Shown piece after piece: positions 44,655 through 53,613 of a stretch of 64,000 bases of DNA. How positions within the stretch are numbered: the stretch's first letter is position 1; each line of letters opens with the position of its first letter. Below the pieces are notes generated by a model. That model did no database searches. It was not told the DNA's origin and saw only the letters and a list, made by a program, of their open reading frames with translations. Source of the DNA: Polyangiaceae bacterium. GTDB taxonomy: Bacteria; Myxococcota_A; Polyangia; Polyangiales; Polyangiaceae. Where the stretch lies: positions 62,001 through 126,000 of the forward strand of contig JACKEA010000009.1 in NCBI GenBank assembly GCA_020633235.1, in the 5' to 3' direction. Both the position numbers and the translations under genes were made by a program.

Positions 44655-46388
44655 ATGGCACAAGCAGCGCCTCACAAGTCTTCGCGCACTCGTGGCTCCG
44701 ACGACCCGTCCCTAGGCAAAGTCATCGCTGGCCGCTACCGCTTGGAAGCGCGCATCGGCGAAGGTGGCATGGGCATCGTGTATCGCGCCCGCCACGTGCT
44801 CATCGATCGCGTAGTGGCGGTGAAGCTCATCCGCCCGGACCTGCGCGGAGAAACGCATCTCCGGGCGTGGATGCTGCGCGAGGCACGCGCCGCCAATCGC
44901 GTGGACCACGCTCACATCATCGACATCCACGACATCGGCGAGACGGACGAGGGCGAACTGTACTTGGTGATGGAGTACCTGATCGGTACGCCCCTGTCTT
45001 CCGAGCTGGCGCGCGGCCCGATGCCGTTGCATCGGGCCGTGGACATCCTGGAACAGATGGGCGCGGCGCTCTCGCGCGCCCACGACCTGGGCGTGGTGCA
45101 TCGCGATCTCAAGAGCGACAACATCCTGCTCACCGCTCGCGGCGGGCGAAAAGACTTCGTGAAGATCCTCGACTTCGGCCTCGCCGCCCTGGCTCACGAC
45201 CCGCGGCTGGCGCCCAAGGGGGCGGTGTTCGGCACGCCGGAGTACATGTCTCCGGAGCAAGCCCGGGGCGAGCAAGCCGGACCGCAATCGGACCTGTACG
45301 CGCTGGGCGTGCTCTTCTTCGAGATGCTCACGGGGCAGCTCCCGTTCCGGGCCAGCGACCGCGACACGCTGCTGGAAATGCAGCGCAGCGCCCCGGCGCC
45401 GCGGCCCAACAGCATCCGCAAGGACGTGAGCCCGGTAGCGGAGCGCATCGTGCTGCGCCTGCTCGAGAAGGATCCGCGCAAGCGCTATCGGGACGGCCAC
45501 CACGTGCTGGAAGAGCTCAAGGCGTTGCAGCGCTCGCTGCCCAGCGTTTCTTGGGACAAGGAGGGCGGCGAGGCCGCTCCCGTGGCGCCCCCGCCCCCCC
45601 CGCCGCCGAAGTCGCTGGGGGTCACCGAGTGGGCGGCCCGGGCGGGACTGTTCGCGCGCATGCTGGCGCGGGCGTTCCCCTCGGGGAACGCGCCCCCGGA
45701 AGCTTCCGCTGCGCTCACGGCGCTGTGGGACGTGGCCGCCAAGGCCAACGGCTTGGAGGGCGAGATCGCGAGCCACACGCGCAAGCTCGAGGCGCTGGAG
45801 CGCCGAGGTCGAGCGCTGCGCGCCGAGATCGGCCGCAAGGTGGAGGAGCTGGCGCAAGAGGAGTCGCGCGCCCTGCGTGACGCCGCGGCCTATGGCGAAG
45901 AAGAGGAGAGCGCGCGGCGGGAGCTGACAAGCGCTCAGCAGACCGCCAAGGAGCGCGTGGCTCTCGCGGACCAGGCGGATCGCGCCGGTCAGGGCACGCG
46001 CGCCATCTTCGAAGCCGCCGGCGCCGCCGTGGCGATGGTGGAAGCCAAGCGCCAGTGGCTACAAACGCGGGAGGCGCGGCGTGCTGGTCGCGAGGCGACT
46101 GCCCGGGACCTGCGGCGACAGATCGAGGAGCTTCGGGCTCAACTGGCGCGCTACGCCGAAGCGCTGGAAGAGGATCTCTCGGCCGGCCGCGAGAAGGTGG
46201 CGGCCCGCGCTCGCGAAGGTCTGAAGTTCGAGAAGGTCTTCCACGACTCTTCCCGCGTGCTGATGGATCAGCTCAAGAACCGCCCGGAGTGCCGCGACCT
46301 GATGGCTGAGCTCAACTCGCAGGACGAGCAGGACGCGAACCAGAGCGCCGGGCGCAGCACCGCGGTTTCCCGCGCCGTTGCCGGGTGA
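44655..46388 (+). CDS. Ser/Thr protein kinase with C-terminal coiled coil
   Basis: 577 aa from ATG 44655; ATG 44610 in the same frame overlaps a TAACAT promoter-like box, so it is less likely. Hanks-type kinase: glycine loop GEGGMG at 35-40, VAVKLI lysine, HRDLKSDN with catalytic D151, DFGLA, and GTPEYMSPEQA. After a Pro stretch (residues ~315-325) there is no TM; instead ~230 residues of heptad-rich coiled coil (EIASHTRKLEALERRGRALRAEIGRKVEELAQEE and later RQIEELRAQLARYAEALEE). A soluble kinase whose coiled coil would mediate dimerisation or partner binding. Stand-alone transcription unit. Confidence 0.9.
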   Translation: MAQAAPHKSSRTRGSDDPSLGKVIAGRYRLEARIGEGGMGIVYRARHVLIDRVVAVKLIRPDLRGETHLRAWMLREARAANRVDHAHIIDIHDIGETDEGELYLVMEYLIGTPLSSELARGPMPLHRAVDILEQMGAALSRAHDLGVVHRDLKSDNILLTARGGRKDFVKILDFGLAALAHDPRLAPKGAVFGTPEYMSPEQARGEQAGPQSDLYALGVLFFEMLTGQLPFRASDRDTLLEMQRSAPAPRPNSIRKDVSPVAERIVLRLLEKDPRKRYRDGHHVLEELKALQRSLPSVSWDKEGGEAAPVAPPPPPPPKSLGVTEWAARAGLFARMLARAFPSGNAPPEASAALTALWDVAAKANGLEGEIASHTRKLEALERRGRALRAEIGRKVEELAQEESRALRDAAAYGEEEESARRELTSAQQTAKERVALADQADRAGQGTRAIFEAAGAAVAMVEAKRQWLQTREARRAGREATARDLRRQIEELRAQLARYAEALEEDLSAGREKVAARAREGLKFEKVFHDSSRVLMDQLKNRPECRDLMAELNSQDEQDANQSAGRSTAVSRAVAG

Positions 46389-46469
46389 GCCGCGGCGCGA
46401 CGGGGCTCGCGCCGCACCAACATCCAGAGGACCCCGAAGTCAGGGCCGTTTGGAAATGACTGCGTCGCG

Positions 46470-46560
46470 AGACTGCCGAGACCGAAGCAAGGCGGGCGCC
46501 CGCGAGCGCTGAGGGCTACTGAAGTAGCTCGAGGATCGCAGCGACGAGGGCGCTCGCCGC
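46470..46560. other. structured intergenic sequence
   Basis: GCGAGCGC (46502-46509) pairs with GCGCTCGC (46550-46557), and inside it GCTAC (46515-46519) and GTAGC (46524-46528) close a TGAA loop. Together they give a nested hairpin between convergent genes (stops at 46388 and 46578). Could be a terminator or a repeat element; a motif-like GCGGCGCGACGGGGC at 46392 lies further upstream. Confidence 0.35.
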
Positions 46561-46577
46561 AGCGAGAGGACGGGCCC

Positions 46578-47123
46578 TTACTTCGGGAGCTTTGCCGTGA
46601 GGAACGAGCGGAGCTTCACCAGCGTCTTGGGATCGCGGGTGAAGGTCGGCGCCTGATAGGCGTCCGCCCAGCTCTTCACTTCGCGCACGAAGGTGGCGCG
46701 CACTTCGGCGTCTCCGAGCACGTCGTCCGCGGTGCGGCCGCGGGCACTGCTGGAGCCCAGCCCGGCAACGTGCGTCTCCAGACGCGGGGCGTCGTCCGCC
46801 AGGAACTCGCGGATCAAAGCGGCATCCTCCGTCAGGCGCTTCACCGTGGCGTCACTGCCGGCGAGCTCCTGGTCCAGCTTGGCGGCCTCGGCCGTCGCGG
46901 TGCGAAACACGAAAGCGTCATCCACGAAGCCCAGATCCTCGATGCCATCGGGGATCAGGTCCAAGGACTTGAACAGGTAGTTGAGCGCCTGCACCAGTTG
47001 GCGGCGGGCGCCTTCGGTCCCCGTCTCGCTTTCGACCAACTCGGCCAGGGCGCGGGCGTCCTCCCCCAGTGTGGACAGCCAGCCAGGAAACGCTTCCAAA
47101 CAACGCGTGTCGAGGTCGTTCAT
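46578..47123 (-). CDS. DUF1232/YkvA-like protein
   Basis: 181 aa. Contains the DUF1232 core around residues 40-75 (ALNYLFKSLDLIPDGIEDLGFVDDAFVFR), which carries the typical LIPD-ID-G--DD pattern, here without an obvious TM. The C-terminal ~100 residues are helical and charged (RTADDVLGDAEVRATFVREVKSWADAYQ). Function of the family is unknown. Last gene of a minus-strand run after the kinase at 47192-48445. Confidence 0.75.
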   Translation of the reverse strand: MNDLDTRCLEAFPGWLSTLGEDARALAELVESETGTEGARRQLVQALNYLFKSLDLIPDGIEDLGFVDDAFVFRTATAEAAKLDQELAGSDATVKRLTEDAALIREFLADDAPRLETHVAGLGSSSARGRTADDVLGDAEVRATFVREVKSWADAYQAPTFTRDPKTLVKLRSFLTAKLPK

Positions 47124-47191
47124 CTCCCCAAGATCCTCCGACGCGGCTCATAGCATCCGGGCGGCCATCGGGAAACCGCCGAGCGAGGATT

Positions 47192-48445
47192 TCACATGCG
47201 CGCCACGAGCAGGCCCAGGGCGAATCCCACGAGTCCCGTCACGAGAGCCAGCAGGATGGCGACCACCAAGGGCACGCGGAAGCGACCTCGCGGGGCGCTG
47301 ACGACTTCCACGAACGGCTCTCCGCTGCCCGGTGCCGGCGCTGCTTGCGAGCCGGGCGAGACCGCCGTGTCGCTGGTGCCAAAGCGATAGGGGCTGGAGC
47401 CCTGCGGTGGCATGGAGTCGTACGGGGCCGGCGACGGCGGGGGCGCGGAGCCGTAGGGCATGGGTGACTGCGGCGCGGAACCGTACGTCTCGGGCGGTAC
47501 CGAGCCGTAGGGCGCCGAAGCCTGCGGCGGTACGGAGCCTTGGGGCGGCATCGAAGCGCCAGGCTGGGGCATTCCAGCCCCGCGGGCCACGCTGCGCACG
47601 GCAATGGCCATCTCCCGAGCGGTCTGGAACCGCATCTCGGCGCTGCGCGCCAGCGCGCGCTGGAAGAACGGAACCCAATGCGCGTACTGCGGTGCGACTT
47701 GGTCGATCGGCGTCGGGTCGCTGTTCAGCACCTTGGTGATGCGCTCGAACTCGTTGTCCGCGAAGAACGCGGGCCGCCCCGAGAGCATCTCGTACAAGAT
47801 GATGCCGACGGACCACAGATCCGCGCGCGGGTCGGTGGTCTTGATGCTCCGGATCTGCTCCGGACTCATGTAGCCCGGCGTGCCGAGCAGCATCCCCGTG
47901 CGCGTCTTGCGCTGCATGCCGCCTGCGGCGTCGATCACCAACGCGATACCGAAGTCGAGGATCTTGACGGTAGCGCCGTTCATCGCGTCCCCCAGGAGAA
48001 ACACGTTCCCCGGCTTCAGATCGCGATGCACCACGCCGCCCGCATGAGCTGCCGCGAGAGCGTCCAACATGTTCTCGGCAATCGCCGCGGCTTGCTCCAC
48101 CGGCAGACGCCCGCGGTTCATGCGCCAGGAGAGCGGCTTGCCCTCGAGCAGCTCCATCACCAAGTAGGGCGTGCCATCCGCCGCCCGCACGGCTTCGAAG
48201 ACCCGCGCGATGCCGGGGTGGTCCACGCGGGCGCTGGCGCGGAGCTCGCTCAGAAAACGCTCGACGATCTCCGGTCGATCCTCGAACTCACCGCGTAGGA
48301 TCTTGACCGCACAGTCCGGTCCACCTTCGAGCGACTCCGCTTGATACACCACCGCGAGCCCCCCATGGCCGAGAACCCGGGACAGGCGCCAGCGCTGATC
48401 GAGCACGGCGCCGAGCAGCTCTTCCGGCTCCTCGAAGTCCAGCAC
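47192..48445 (-). CDS. membrane-anchored Ser/Thr protein kinase
   Basis: 417 aa. Kinase domain at residues ~18-290: loop LGHGGLAVVY, CAVKIL lysine, HRDLKPGN, DFGIA and LLGTPGYMSPEQI. Residues ~295-375 form a Pro/Gln/Ser/Tyr-rich linker (repeats of the type YGSAPP and MPPQGS) and a single C-terminal TM (VPLVVAILLALVTGLVGFALGLLVA) with almost nothing outside, so it is unlikely to have an external sensor. Follows the lipoprotein gene at 48479-49525 by 33 bp on the same strand. Confidence 0.92.
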   Translation of the reverse strand: MLDFEEPEELLGAVLDQRWRLSRVLGHGGLAVVYQAESLEGGPDCAVKILRGEFEDRPEIVERFLSELRASARVDHPGIARVFEAVRAADGTPYLVMELLEGKPLSWRMNRGRLPVEQAAAIAENMLDALAAAHAGGVVHRDLKPGNVFLLGDAMNGATVKILDFGIALVIDAAGGMQRKTRTGMLLGTPGYMSPEQIRSIKTTDPRADLWSVGIILYEMLSGRPAFFADNEFERITKVLNSDPTPIDQVAPQYAHWVPFFQRALARSAEMRFQTAREMAIAVRSVARGAGMPQPGASMPPQGSVPPQASAPYGSVPPETYGSAPQSPMPYGSAPPPSPAPYDSMPPQGSSPYRFGTSDTAVSPGSQAAPAPGSGEPFVEVVSAPRGRFRVPLVVAILLALVTGLVGFALGLLVARM

Positions 48446-48478
48446 CGGTTCTCTCGTAGCCTCGGAGCAGGCGCGCCG

Positions 48479-49525
48479 TCAATTGCGACAGCAGAACGTG
48501 ATCGCGCCCTGGCCCGAGATGCCGCCGGTTGGCTGGCCACCGGAAGGGGTGCAGGTGCCGGTCGCGAATGGATCCTGCGTCCGCTCGGCGTACCAGCCCG
48601 CGTTGACCGTGGAAGACAGATCGACGCACGTGCTGGAGCTCACGGTCTTGCCGCCAGTGAGACAGCCGAGCCAGTCGTGGATCTCGTACTTCGCGTCCAC
48701 GCAGTTCGCGGCATCCGGCGTGCACACGCACTGGCTGCAGTTGCGATCGTCCTGAACGCTCTTGTACACCAGGGTTCGGGCACCCCAATCCGGAGGGCAC
48801 TCCACGTCGCCCGGGGACTGGATGCAGACGTACCCGGCGTACTCGCCGGAGCCGGGGGGAATGCAGCGCTCGTTTTCACCGCAGCCGTCCGTGCCGACGA
48901 CCACGCACACGTCGTTGACGCCGGTCCACGGATCCTTGTTGGAGAAATCCGCCGGCGAAGGATCACACGTTCCGGCGGAAACGACGGGGATGGTACCGAT
49001 GAAGCACGACAGCGTGGAGAGCCCGCTGTGCCCATTGGTGATGCCGCAGCCATCGACGTCCCCGGTCGCGTCCTGCGCGCCCGAGCAATCGGTGCTCGAC
49101 TTGGAGCAGAACAGCGGGGCGGTTCCGCACTTCCCGCCCTTCTGGTTGGAACAGGAACACGGAGCGCACTGGGCAGGCCCAGCCAGTCCGCTGTAGTAGC
49201 GTTCCGGAGTAGACTCGTCCGGGCACACGGGGCCCATGACGTCCGCGGGTGGATAGCCCTCACCACGCATTCGGACGTAGCCCACCCAGCCGCTTGGTGG
49301 ACTGGGGATGCAGCTCATGGGGGCTGCGCAGTGGGTGGTGGTTCCGCCAACGCCCCCCGTGGCGCCGGTGCCGCCCGAGCCCCCGCCCGCCTGGCCGCCA
49401 CCCGACCCGCCGGTGGTCCCGCCGTCCACGTCAGCGGTGCTCGCGCCCGTGCCCTCCGTGGGCAGACTGCAAGCGACCTGCGAGAAAACTGCCGCAGCGC
49501 ACAGCACACGACGGAGCCAAGCCAT
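48479..49525 (-). CDS. Cys-rich lipoprotein
   Basis: 348 aa from ATG 49525; ATG 49549 upstream in frame is possible. Signal sequence with a lipobox-like FSQVAC, then a Gly/Thr linker (GGTTGGSGGGQAGGGSGGTG). The mature part has about 30 Cys in short loops (CAPCSCSNQKGGKC; CIPPGSGEYAGYVC; NCSQCVCTPDAANC) with no named domain. Expected in the outer membrane. Its kinase neighbour 33 bp downstream could be co-expressed. Starts 30 bp from the divergent LOG gene. Confidence 0.78.
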   Translation of the reverse strand: MAWLRRVLCAAAVFSQVACSLPTEGTGASTADVDGGTTGGSGGGQAGGGSGGTGATGGVGGTTTHCAAPMSCIPSPPSGWVGYVRMRGEGYPPADVMGPVCPDESTPERYYSGLAGPAQCAPCSCSNQKGGKCGTAPLFCSKSSTDCSGAQDATGDVDGCGITNGHSGLSTLSCFIGTIPVVSAGTCDPSPADFSNKDPWTGVNDVCVVVGTDGCGENERCIPPGSGEYAGYVCIQSPGDVECPPDWGARTLVYKSVQDDRNCSQCVCTPDAANCVDAKYEIHDWLGCLTGGKTVSSSTCVDLSSTVNAGWYAERTQDPFATGTCTPSGGQPTGGISGQGAITFCCRN

Positions 49526-49543
49526 GAATCCCGTGCGGCAGGA

Positions 49544-49549
49544 TAGCAT
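49544..49549 (+). promoter_or_regulatory. -10-like box TAGCAT before the LOG gene
   Basis: TAGCAT ends 6 nt before ATG 49556; no SD. It lies in the 30-bp gap to the divergent lipoprotein gene. Pattern inference. Confidence 0.35.
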
Positions 49550-49555
49550 GAGCCC

Positions 49556-50143
49556 ATGGCTCCTCGCTCCATCACGGTGTTCACGGGCGCGAGTGCCGCC
49601 AGCGGCGATTACCTCGCCGCGGCGGCGGACTTCGGCAAGCGAACGGCGGAGCGCGGCCTGACCCTGGTCTATGGTGGCGCCAGTGTAGGTCTGATGGGGG
49701 CCGTGGCTGACGCAGCCCTCGCCGCGGGAGGCAGTGTCATCGGGGTAATTCCCGAGGCGTTGAAGCAAAAGGAGATCGCGCATCATGGCCTCTCCGAGCT
49801 GATCGTGGTGAGCAGCATGCACGAGCGCAAAGCGCGCATGCTCGAGCTGGGAGAAGCGTTCGTGGCCCTGCCTGGTGGCTTCGGCACGCTGGACGAGTTG
49901 TTCGAGATCACGACGTTTGCGCAGCTGGGCTTGCACGACAAACCCATCGGCATCCTGAACGTGGCGGGCTACTACGCCCCGCTGTTCGTGTTCCTGGCGC
50001 GGGCCATCCGTGACGGCTTCATCAAGCCAGAGCAGGGGCGCCTGCTGCGCGCGGCCGAAGACCCCGACAATCTCCTCGATCTGCTCGCCGCGCCTGCGCC
50101 TCACGCCGAGCCGCGCTGGCTCAGCGACGCGTCGCAGATCTGA
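49556..50143 (+). CDS. LOG-family (TIGR00730) nucleotide 5'-monophosphate phosphoribohydrolase
   Basis: 195 aa. The lysine-decarboxylase-like Rossmann fold of LOG proteins: VFTGASAASGDYL, LVYGGASVGLMGAVADAAL, the SMHERKARM block and the catalytic PGGFGTLDE motif. LOG enzymes release ribose-5-phosphate from N6-modified AMP (cytokinin type) or from other NMPs. Bacterial members also salvage nucleotides, so the substrate is not fixed. Convergent with an SDR gene, 1-bp gap. Probably a leaderless transcript. Confidence 0.9.
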   Translation: MAPRSITVFTGASAASGDYLAAAADFGKRTAERGLTLVYGGASVGLMGAVADAALAAGGSVIGVIPEALKQKEIAHHGLSELIVVSSMHERKARMLELGEAFVALPGGFGTLDELFEITTFAQLGLHDKPIGILNVAGYYAPLFVFLARAIRDGFIKPEQGRLLRAAEDPDNLLDLLAAPAPHAEPRWLSDASQI

Positions 50144-50144
50144 A

Positions 50145-50918
50145 TCACCACATCTTGCCCGGCACGAAGGGCAGGCTCGCGGAGAGTCCTCCGTCCACGA
50201 CGATCGCCTGTCCGTCGACGTAGCTGGCTGCGTCGCTCAACAGGAACAGCGCGACTTCCGCTATCTCTTCCGCCCCCGCGGCGCGCCCCAACGGGTTGAG
50301 CTGCCCGATCTTGTGCTCCGTCTTCTTGGCGCGAGCGAGCTCGAAGACGGGGCGGGTCATCTCCGTTTCCACCAGGCCCGGGCAAATGGCGTTCACGCGA
50401 ATGCCAGTCCCCGAGAGCTGCGCAGCGCTGGTGCACACCAGGTTGACGATGGCCGCCTTGCTGGCGCTGTAGGGGGCCGGCCCCGCGCCCGAGCGGAGCG
50501 CCGCGACGGACGCCGTGCACACGATGGAGCCTCCGCTCTTCATGCGTCCCGCCGCGTGCTTGATGCCGAGGAACGCCCCCAGCAAGTTCACCCGCAGCAC
50601 GCGCTCGAAATCCCCCACGGACAGCTCCGTCACCTTGGCCATGGAGCCCACGATGCCGGCGTTCGCAAAGTAGCCGTCGAGCCGACCGTACGCCCGCACG
50701 CACTCCTCGATCGCGCGGCCCACGGTCGTCTCGTCGGCGGCGTCCCCCTCCACCTCGACCACCGGGCTCGACAGCTCATGGGCCGTGCGGGAGAGGCCAT
50801 CGCCATCGATGTCGAGCAGCACCAGGCGCGCGCCAGCACGGGCAAATCGAAAAGCGCTGGCGCGACCGATGCCGCTGCCGGCGCCGGTGACGACGACGGC
50901 CTTGTCGGTCAGCGGCAT
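50145..50918 (-). CDS. short-chain dehydrogenase/reductase
   Basis: 257 aa classical SDR: TGAGSGIG cofactor loop at residues 11-18, acidic LLDIDG after strand 2 suggesting NAD(H) preference, FANAG, catalytic Ser in TASVAAL and YSASK. NP-LGRAAGAEEIAEVALFLLSD and YVDGQAIVVDGG close the fold, as in 3-oxoacyl-ACP reductase- or glucose dehydrogenase-like members. The substrate is unknown. Its ATG overlaps the upstream stop by one base (TGATG), so it is translationally coupled to the TPR gene at 50918-51919. Confidence 0.9.
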   Translation of the reverse strand: MPLTDKAVVVTGAGSGIGRASAFRFARAGARLVLLDIDGDGLSRTAHELSSPVVEVEGDAADETTVGRAIEECVRAYGRLDGYFANAGIVGSMAKVTELSVGDFERVLRVNLLGAFLGIKHAAGRMKSGGSIVCTASVAALRSGAGPAPYSASKAAIVNLVCTSAAQLSGTGIRVNAICPGLVETEMTRPVFELARAKKTEHKIGQLNPLGRAAGAEEIAEVALFLLSDAASYVDGQAIVVDGGLSASLPFVPGKMW

Positions 50919-51919
50919 CAGAAGCGTCCGCCGAGGGTCACGCTCTTCGGGCCGATGCCGAGGGAAACCTCCGGAGCGCGCTCAGGCGGCGAGGAGCTAC
51001 CACTGGACAGCAGCATCACCGTGGCAACGCCAACGCCGACGACACCTACGCCCAGGGTCACGCCGGTGAGGGTCGCGTAGGTCTTGCCCTTGTCCTGAGT
51101 GCTCGAGAGGGTGTCCGGACACACGCGGCCAAGACAGCCCTTGTCCAACTCGTCCTCTGCGTTGTTCTTCATCAGGTAGAACACGCCGGAGGCCGCCAAG
51201 CTGGCCACTCCCACGCCGCCGATCACCCAGGGCAGGGCGGAAGAGCCGCCGGTCTCGGGCTTCGGGCTCGTGGTCGCGGTTTCGGTGGGCTTGGAGCCGG
51301 CTCCAGGGTTCGGCGCCGGCTCGCTGGCAGTCAGCCCCTCCGGGACGTCGAGACGGAGCGTCTCGCTCTTCCCCTCCGTCACTTCCACCGTGCGCTCGAA
51401 GCGCTTGCCGCCGGGGAGCACGCCCGCCACCACGTGAGGCCCAGGATCGACGTTCACCTCACGCCCGATTTGCGACTGCCCGAGCACCACGCCATCGAGC
51501 TCGATCTTGATCGCCTCGGCTCCCTCCCCTCGTTCGATCACCAGCTTTGGGACCCGCTTCTCGAGGGCCTCGCGAGCCTTCTGGATCTCAATCAAGAGCT
51601 CGTCCTTGTCGCCGGCTTGTCCCGCCTCGTACTCCGCCAAGCGATATCCCCCGAGGGCCTCGTTCAAGCGACCCAAGTTCTCCTTGCAGCGCGCGATGTG
51701 GAAGCGGACCTGCGGAGTCATCTTGATGCGGGCCACGGACTGGAAAGCGCTCAAAGCGCCTGCCCAATCGCCGGCCGCCTCCTGAGTGAGCCCTTGCCCA
51801 TACATTTGCCGGGCCCGGGCCAGATCGTCCTCGGACTGGGCCCAAAGCGGCGCGCCCCAGCTGGAGGCCACGAGCAGGACGGCAAGCGACAGTCGCCTTT
51901 TGAGTCGGCGGGAGCCCAC
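50918..51919 (-). CDS. exported TPR/PEGA-type membrane protein
   Basis: 333 aa from GTG 51919. Signal peptide (SLAVLLVASSWGAPLWAQ), a TPR-like helical segment (residues ~30-115), then a ~70-residue beta domain (KLVIERGEGAEAIKIELDGVVLG; PGPHVVAGVLPGG) similar to PEGA folds, a Pro/Thr linker and two TMs (PWVIGGVGVASLAASGVFYLM; GVTLGVGVVGVGVATVMLL). This layout is very common in Polyangiales. The protein at the right edge of the window (63325-64000) has the same TM/PEGA plan. Function unknown; probably envelope associated. Confidence 0.8.
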   Translation of the reverse strand: MGSRRLKRRLSLAVLLVASSWGAPLWAQSEDDLARARQMYGQGLTQEAAGDWAGALSAFQSVARIKMTPQVRFHIARCKENLGRLNEALGGYRLAEYEAGQAGDKDELLIEIQKAREALEKRVPKLVIERGEGAEAIKIELDGVVLGQSQIGREVNVDPGPHVVAGVLPGGKRFERTVEVTEGKSETLRLDVPEGLTASEPAPNPGAGSKPTETATTSPKPETGGSSALPWVIGGVGVASLAASGVFYLMKNNAEDELDKGCLGRVCPDTLSSTQDKGKTYATLTGVTLGVGVVGVGVATVMLLSSGSSSPPERAPEVSLGIGPKSVTLGGRF

Positions 51920-51967
51920 GTGAAGTGGAGGGAGCTTATCACCTAGGCCACGACCCCCAAAGTCCGC

Positions 51968-51973
51968 TAACTT
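51968..51973 (+). promoter_or_regulatory. -10-like box TAACTT before the gene at 51982
   Basis: TAACTT ends 8 nt before ATG 51982; no SD. Pattern inference. Confidence 0.35.
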
Positions 51974-51981
51974 CGTACCCC

Positions 51982-52398
51982 ATGAGTTCTCGCAGCTCCG
52001 CCCAGGAGCTCTTCGACGCTCTCGGCCGCTTCCGCACTGCGTGGCCCAAGCGGGGCTGGAGCTGGGACACCCGCTTTTCCTGCGTGGCCTCCGCCTTTGG
52101 CACCGACCTTTTGGGGGAGGCGCGCGCCGCGACTTCCCTGGCGTTTCCGCATCAGTGGAACCACCGAACCCTCACCTCGGCCCCAGCGGTGGTGCAGCAG
52201 CTCGCCGAGCGCACCGGCGGCGTACGACCCGACCAGCTCATATTGAGCACCGCTCCCGCCGGCGGCGTCATCGCCTATGGCCTGTGGTGGCCGTGGGGGG
52301 ACGACACCACCATCTCGCTCCGGATCGGCATCGCCGGCGGCTCCGTCATGACGATGGAAGAACGCCTGCGTGACACCTTCGCGGCGAGCATCGACTGA
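51982..52398 (+). CDS. small hypothetical protein
   Basis: 138 aa from ATG 51982; a longer in-frame start at 51925 exists but the -10-like box lies between them. Soluble, mixed alpha/beta, with an aromatic N-terminal half (RTAWPKRGWSWDTRFSCVASAFG) and a hydrophobic segment (PAGGVIAYGLWWPWGDDTTISLRIGIAG). No motif recognised. GC3 bias of this frame supports coding. Followed by a convergent lipoprotein gene 58 bp away. Confidence 0.6.
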   Translation: MSSRSSAQELFDALGRFRTAWPKRGWSWDTRFSCVASAFGTDLLGEARAATSLAFPHQWNHRTLTSAPAVVQQLAERTGGVRPDQLILSTAPAGGVIAYGLWWPWGDDTTISLRIGIAGGSVMTMEERLRDTFAASID

Positions 52399-52456
52399 AA
52401 TGGACGAAAGGCGGTGAGCACGAAGCCCACCGCCTTGTCGTTGCGCTGCGTCGCGA

Positions 52457-52870
52457 TCAGCTCTCGGGCGCAGGCTCCGCGGGGGGTGCCGCTGCGGGCT
52501 CCACCACGAAGTCCCACGTGAACGTCGCTTGGCCGTCGTTCTGATCCGGCGGCGTCAGCTGCAGTCCGCTGATGTTCTGCACCACGCAGTCGGCGACCTC
52601 TGGCGGGGCCGTCGTGCCGGCCGGATCGACCTTCACGTCAGCGACCTGACCGGTGTCCTTCTGCACCATGAACTGCACGCGCACGCTACCCGCTGCAGTC
52701 TGGTTGCCTTGGAGCTGCTGGTCGTAGCAGGCCTTGATCTCCGGTGCCTTGCTGTCGAGCAGCTTGGCAGTGTCGTCGCGGTACATCTCGGGGGAGCGTG
52801 CCGCGAAGGAGCAGCCGGTGGCGGCGGCGAGCACGGTGAACAGGACGGTGGAAACAAACACCTTCTTCAT
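52457..52870 (-). CDS. small AgmX/TonB-C-like lipoprotein
   Basis: 137 aa from ATG 52870 (AGGAG 7 nt upstream). Lipobox AAATGC, Cys20. The mature part has KAPEIKACYDQQLQGNQTAAGSVRVQFMVQKDTGQVADVKVDP, then EVADCVVQNISGLQLTPPDQ; the paired Cys and the SVRVQF-x-GQV core match the AgmX/PglI C-terminal domain. Such proteins occur in gliding-motility and envelope complexes of myxobacteria. Its neighbour 35 bp upstream is an OmpA-like lipoprotein, likely co-transcribed. Confidence 0.8.
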   Translation of the reverse strand: MKKVFVSTVLFTVLAAATGCSFAARSPEMYRDDTAKLLDSKAPEIKACYDQQLQGNQTAAGSVRVQFMVQKDTGQVADVKVDPAGTTAPPEVADCVVQNISGLQLTPPDQNDGQATFTWDFVVEPAAAPPAEPAPES

Positions 52871-52905
52871 CGTCGAATCTCCTGCTGAATTTCCGCGCGA
52901 GCGGC

Positions 52906-53613
52906 TCACTTGTTCCCGGCCTTCGGGTTCGAGAGCTTTCCGGGCTGGCCGGCCTTGGGCTTCATGTCGTCGCTCACCGCCTTGGAGGTGGTGCTGAGAA
53001 CCTTCTCCTTGCCGGTGTTCGGATCGACCTGGACCTTCTTCTGCGTCACGTCTTGCTCCAAGATGTTGAACTCGACGCGGCGGTTCTGCTCGCGACCCTC
53101 TTCGGTGTCGTTCGTGGCGATCGGCTTTTCGGAACCGAAGCCCTTGGCGGTGAGGCGTGCAGCCTCGATGCCGTGATCCACGAGGTACTTCATCACGCTC
53201 TTGGCGCGACGATCCGACAGCGCCTTGTTGTAGGCGGCGTTGCCTTCCGAGCTGGCGTGCCCCTCGATCTGGATCTTCTTGATGTGCGGGTTCTTCTTGA
53301 TCACATCCGTGATCTCGTCGAGCAAGCTGAAGGACTCCGGCTTGATGGTCGCCTTGTTGTATTCGAACTGGATCTTCTCGTGAATTTCGATCTTGTTCTC
53401 GCGAACCTCGACGCGCGGCGGCGGCTCGTCCTTCTTTGGCGGAGGCGGCGGCGGCGGCGCGGGTGGTGCGGGCGGTGTGCCCATCACGGAGAACGCTGTC
53501 TGCCCTTCGAACACCTTCGTGCCGGCGCAGCCGGACATGAAAGCGACGACGGCGGCGACGCCTCCGATCGACAGGGTCAACTTCCGGATCCTGAGCAAGT
53601 GCGGTGCGGTCAT
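52906..53613 (-). CDS. OmpA/Pal-family peptidoglycan-associated lipoprotein
   Basis: 235 aa from ATG 53613 (AGGGAG 7 nt upstream; the upstream open frame is not signal-like). Lipobox with Cys29 (FMSGCAG), a Pro stretch (APPPPPPPKKDEPPP), then the OmpA_C domain: KIQFEYNKATIKPES, IEGHASSEGNAAYNKALSDRRAKSVMKYL and RLTAKGFGSEKPIATNDTEEGREQNRRVEF. It binds meso-DAP peptidoglycan and tethers the outer membrane. A polar tail of ~45 residues follows the domain. Genes of the Tol system are not adjacent. Confidence 0.9.
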   Translation of the reverse strand: MTAPHLLRIRKLTLSIGGVAAVVAFMSGCAGTKVFEGQTAFSVMGTPPAPPAPPPPPPPKKDEPPPRVEVRENKIEIHEKIQFEYNKATIKPESFSLLDEITDVIKKNPHIKKIQIEGHASSEGNAAYNKALSDRRAKSVMKYLVDHGIEAARLTAKGFGSEKPIATNDTEEGREQNRRVEFNILEQDVTQKKVQVDPNTGKEKVLSTTSKAVSDDMKPKAGQPGKLSNPKAGNK

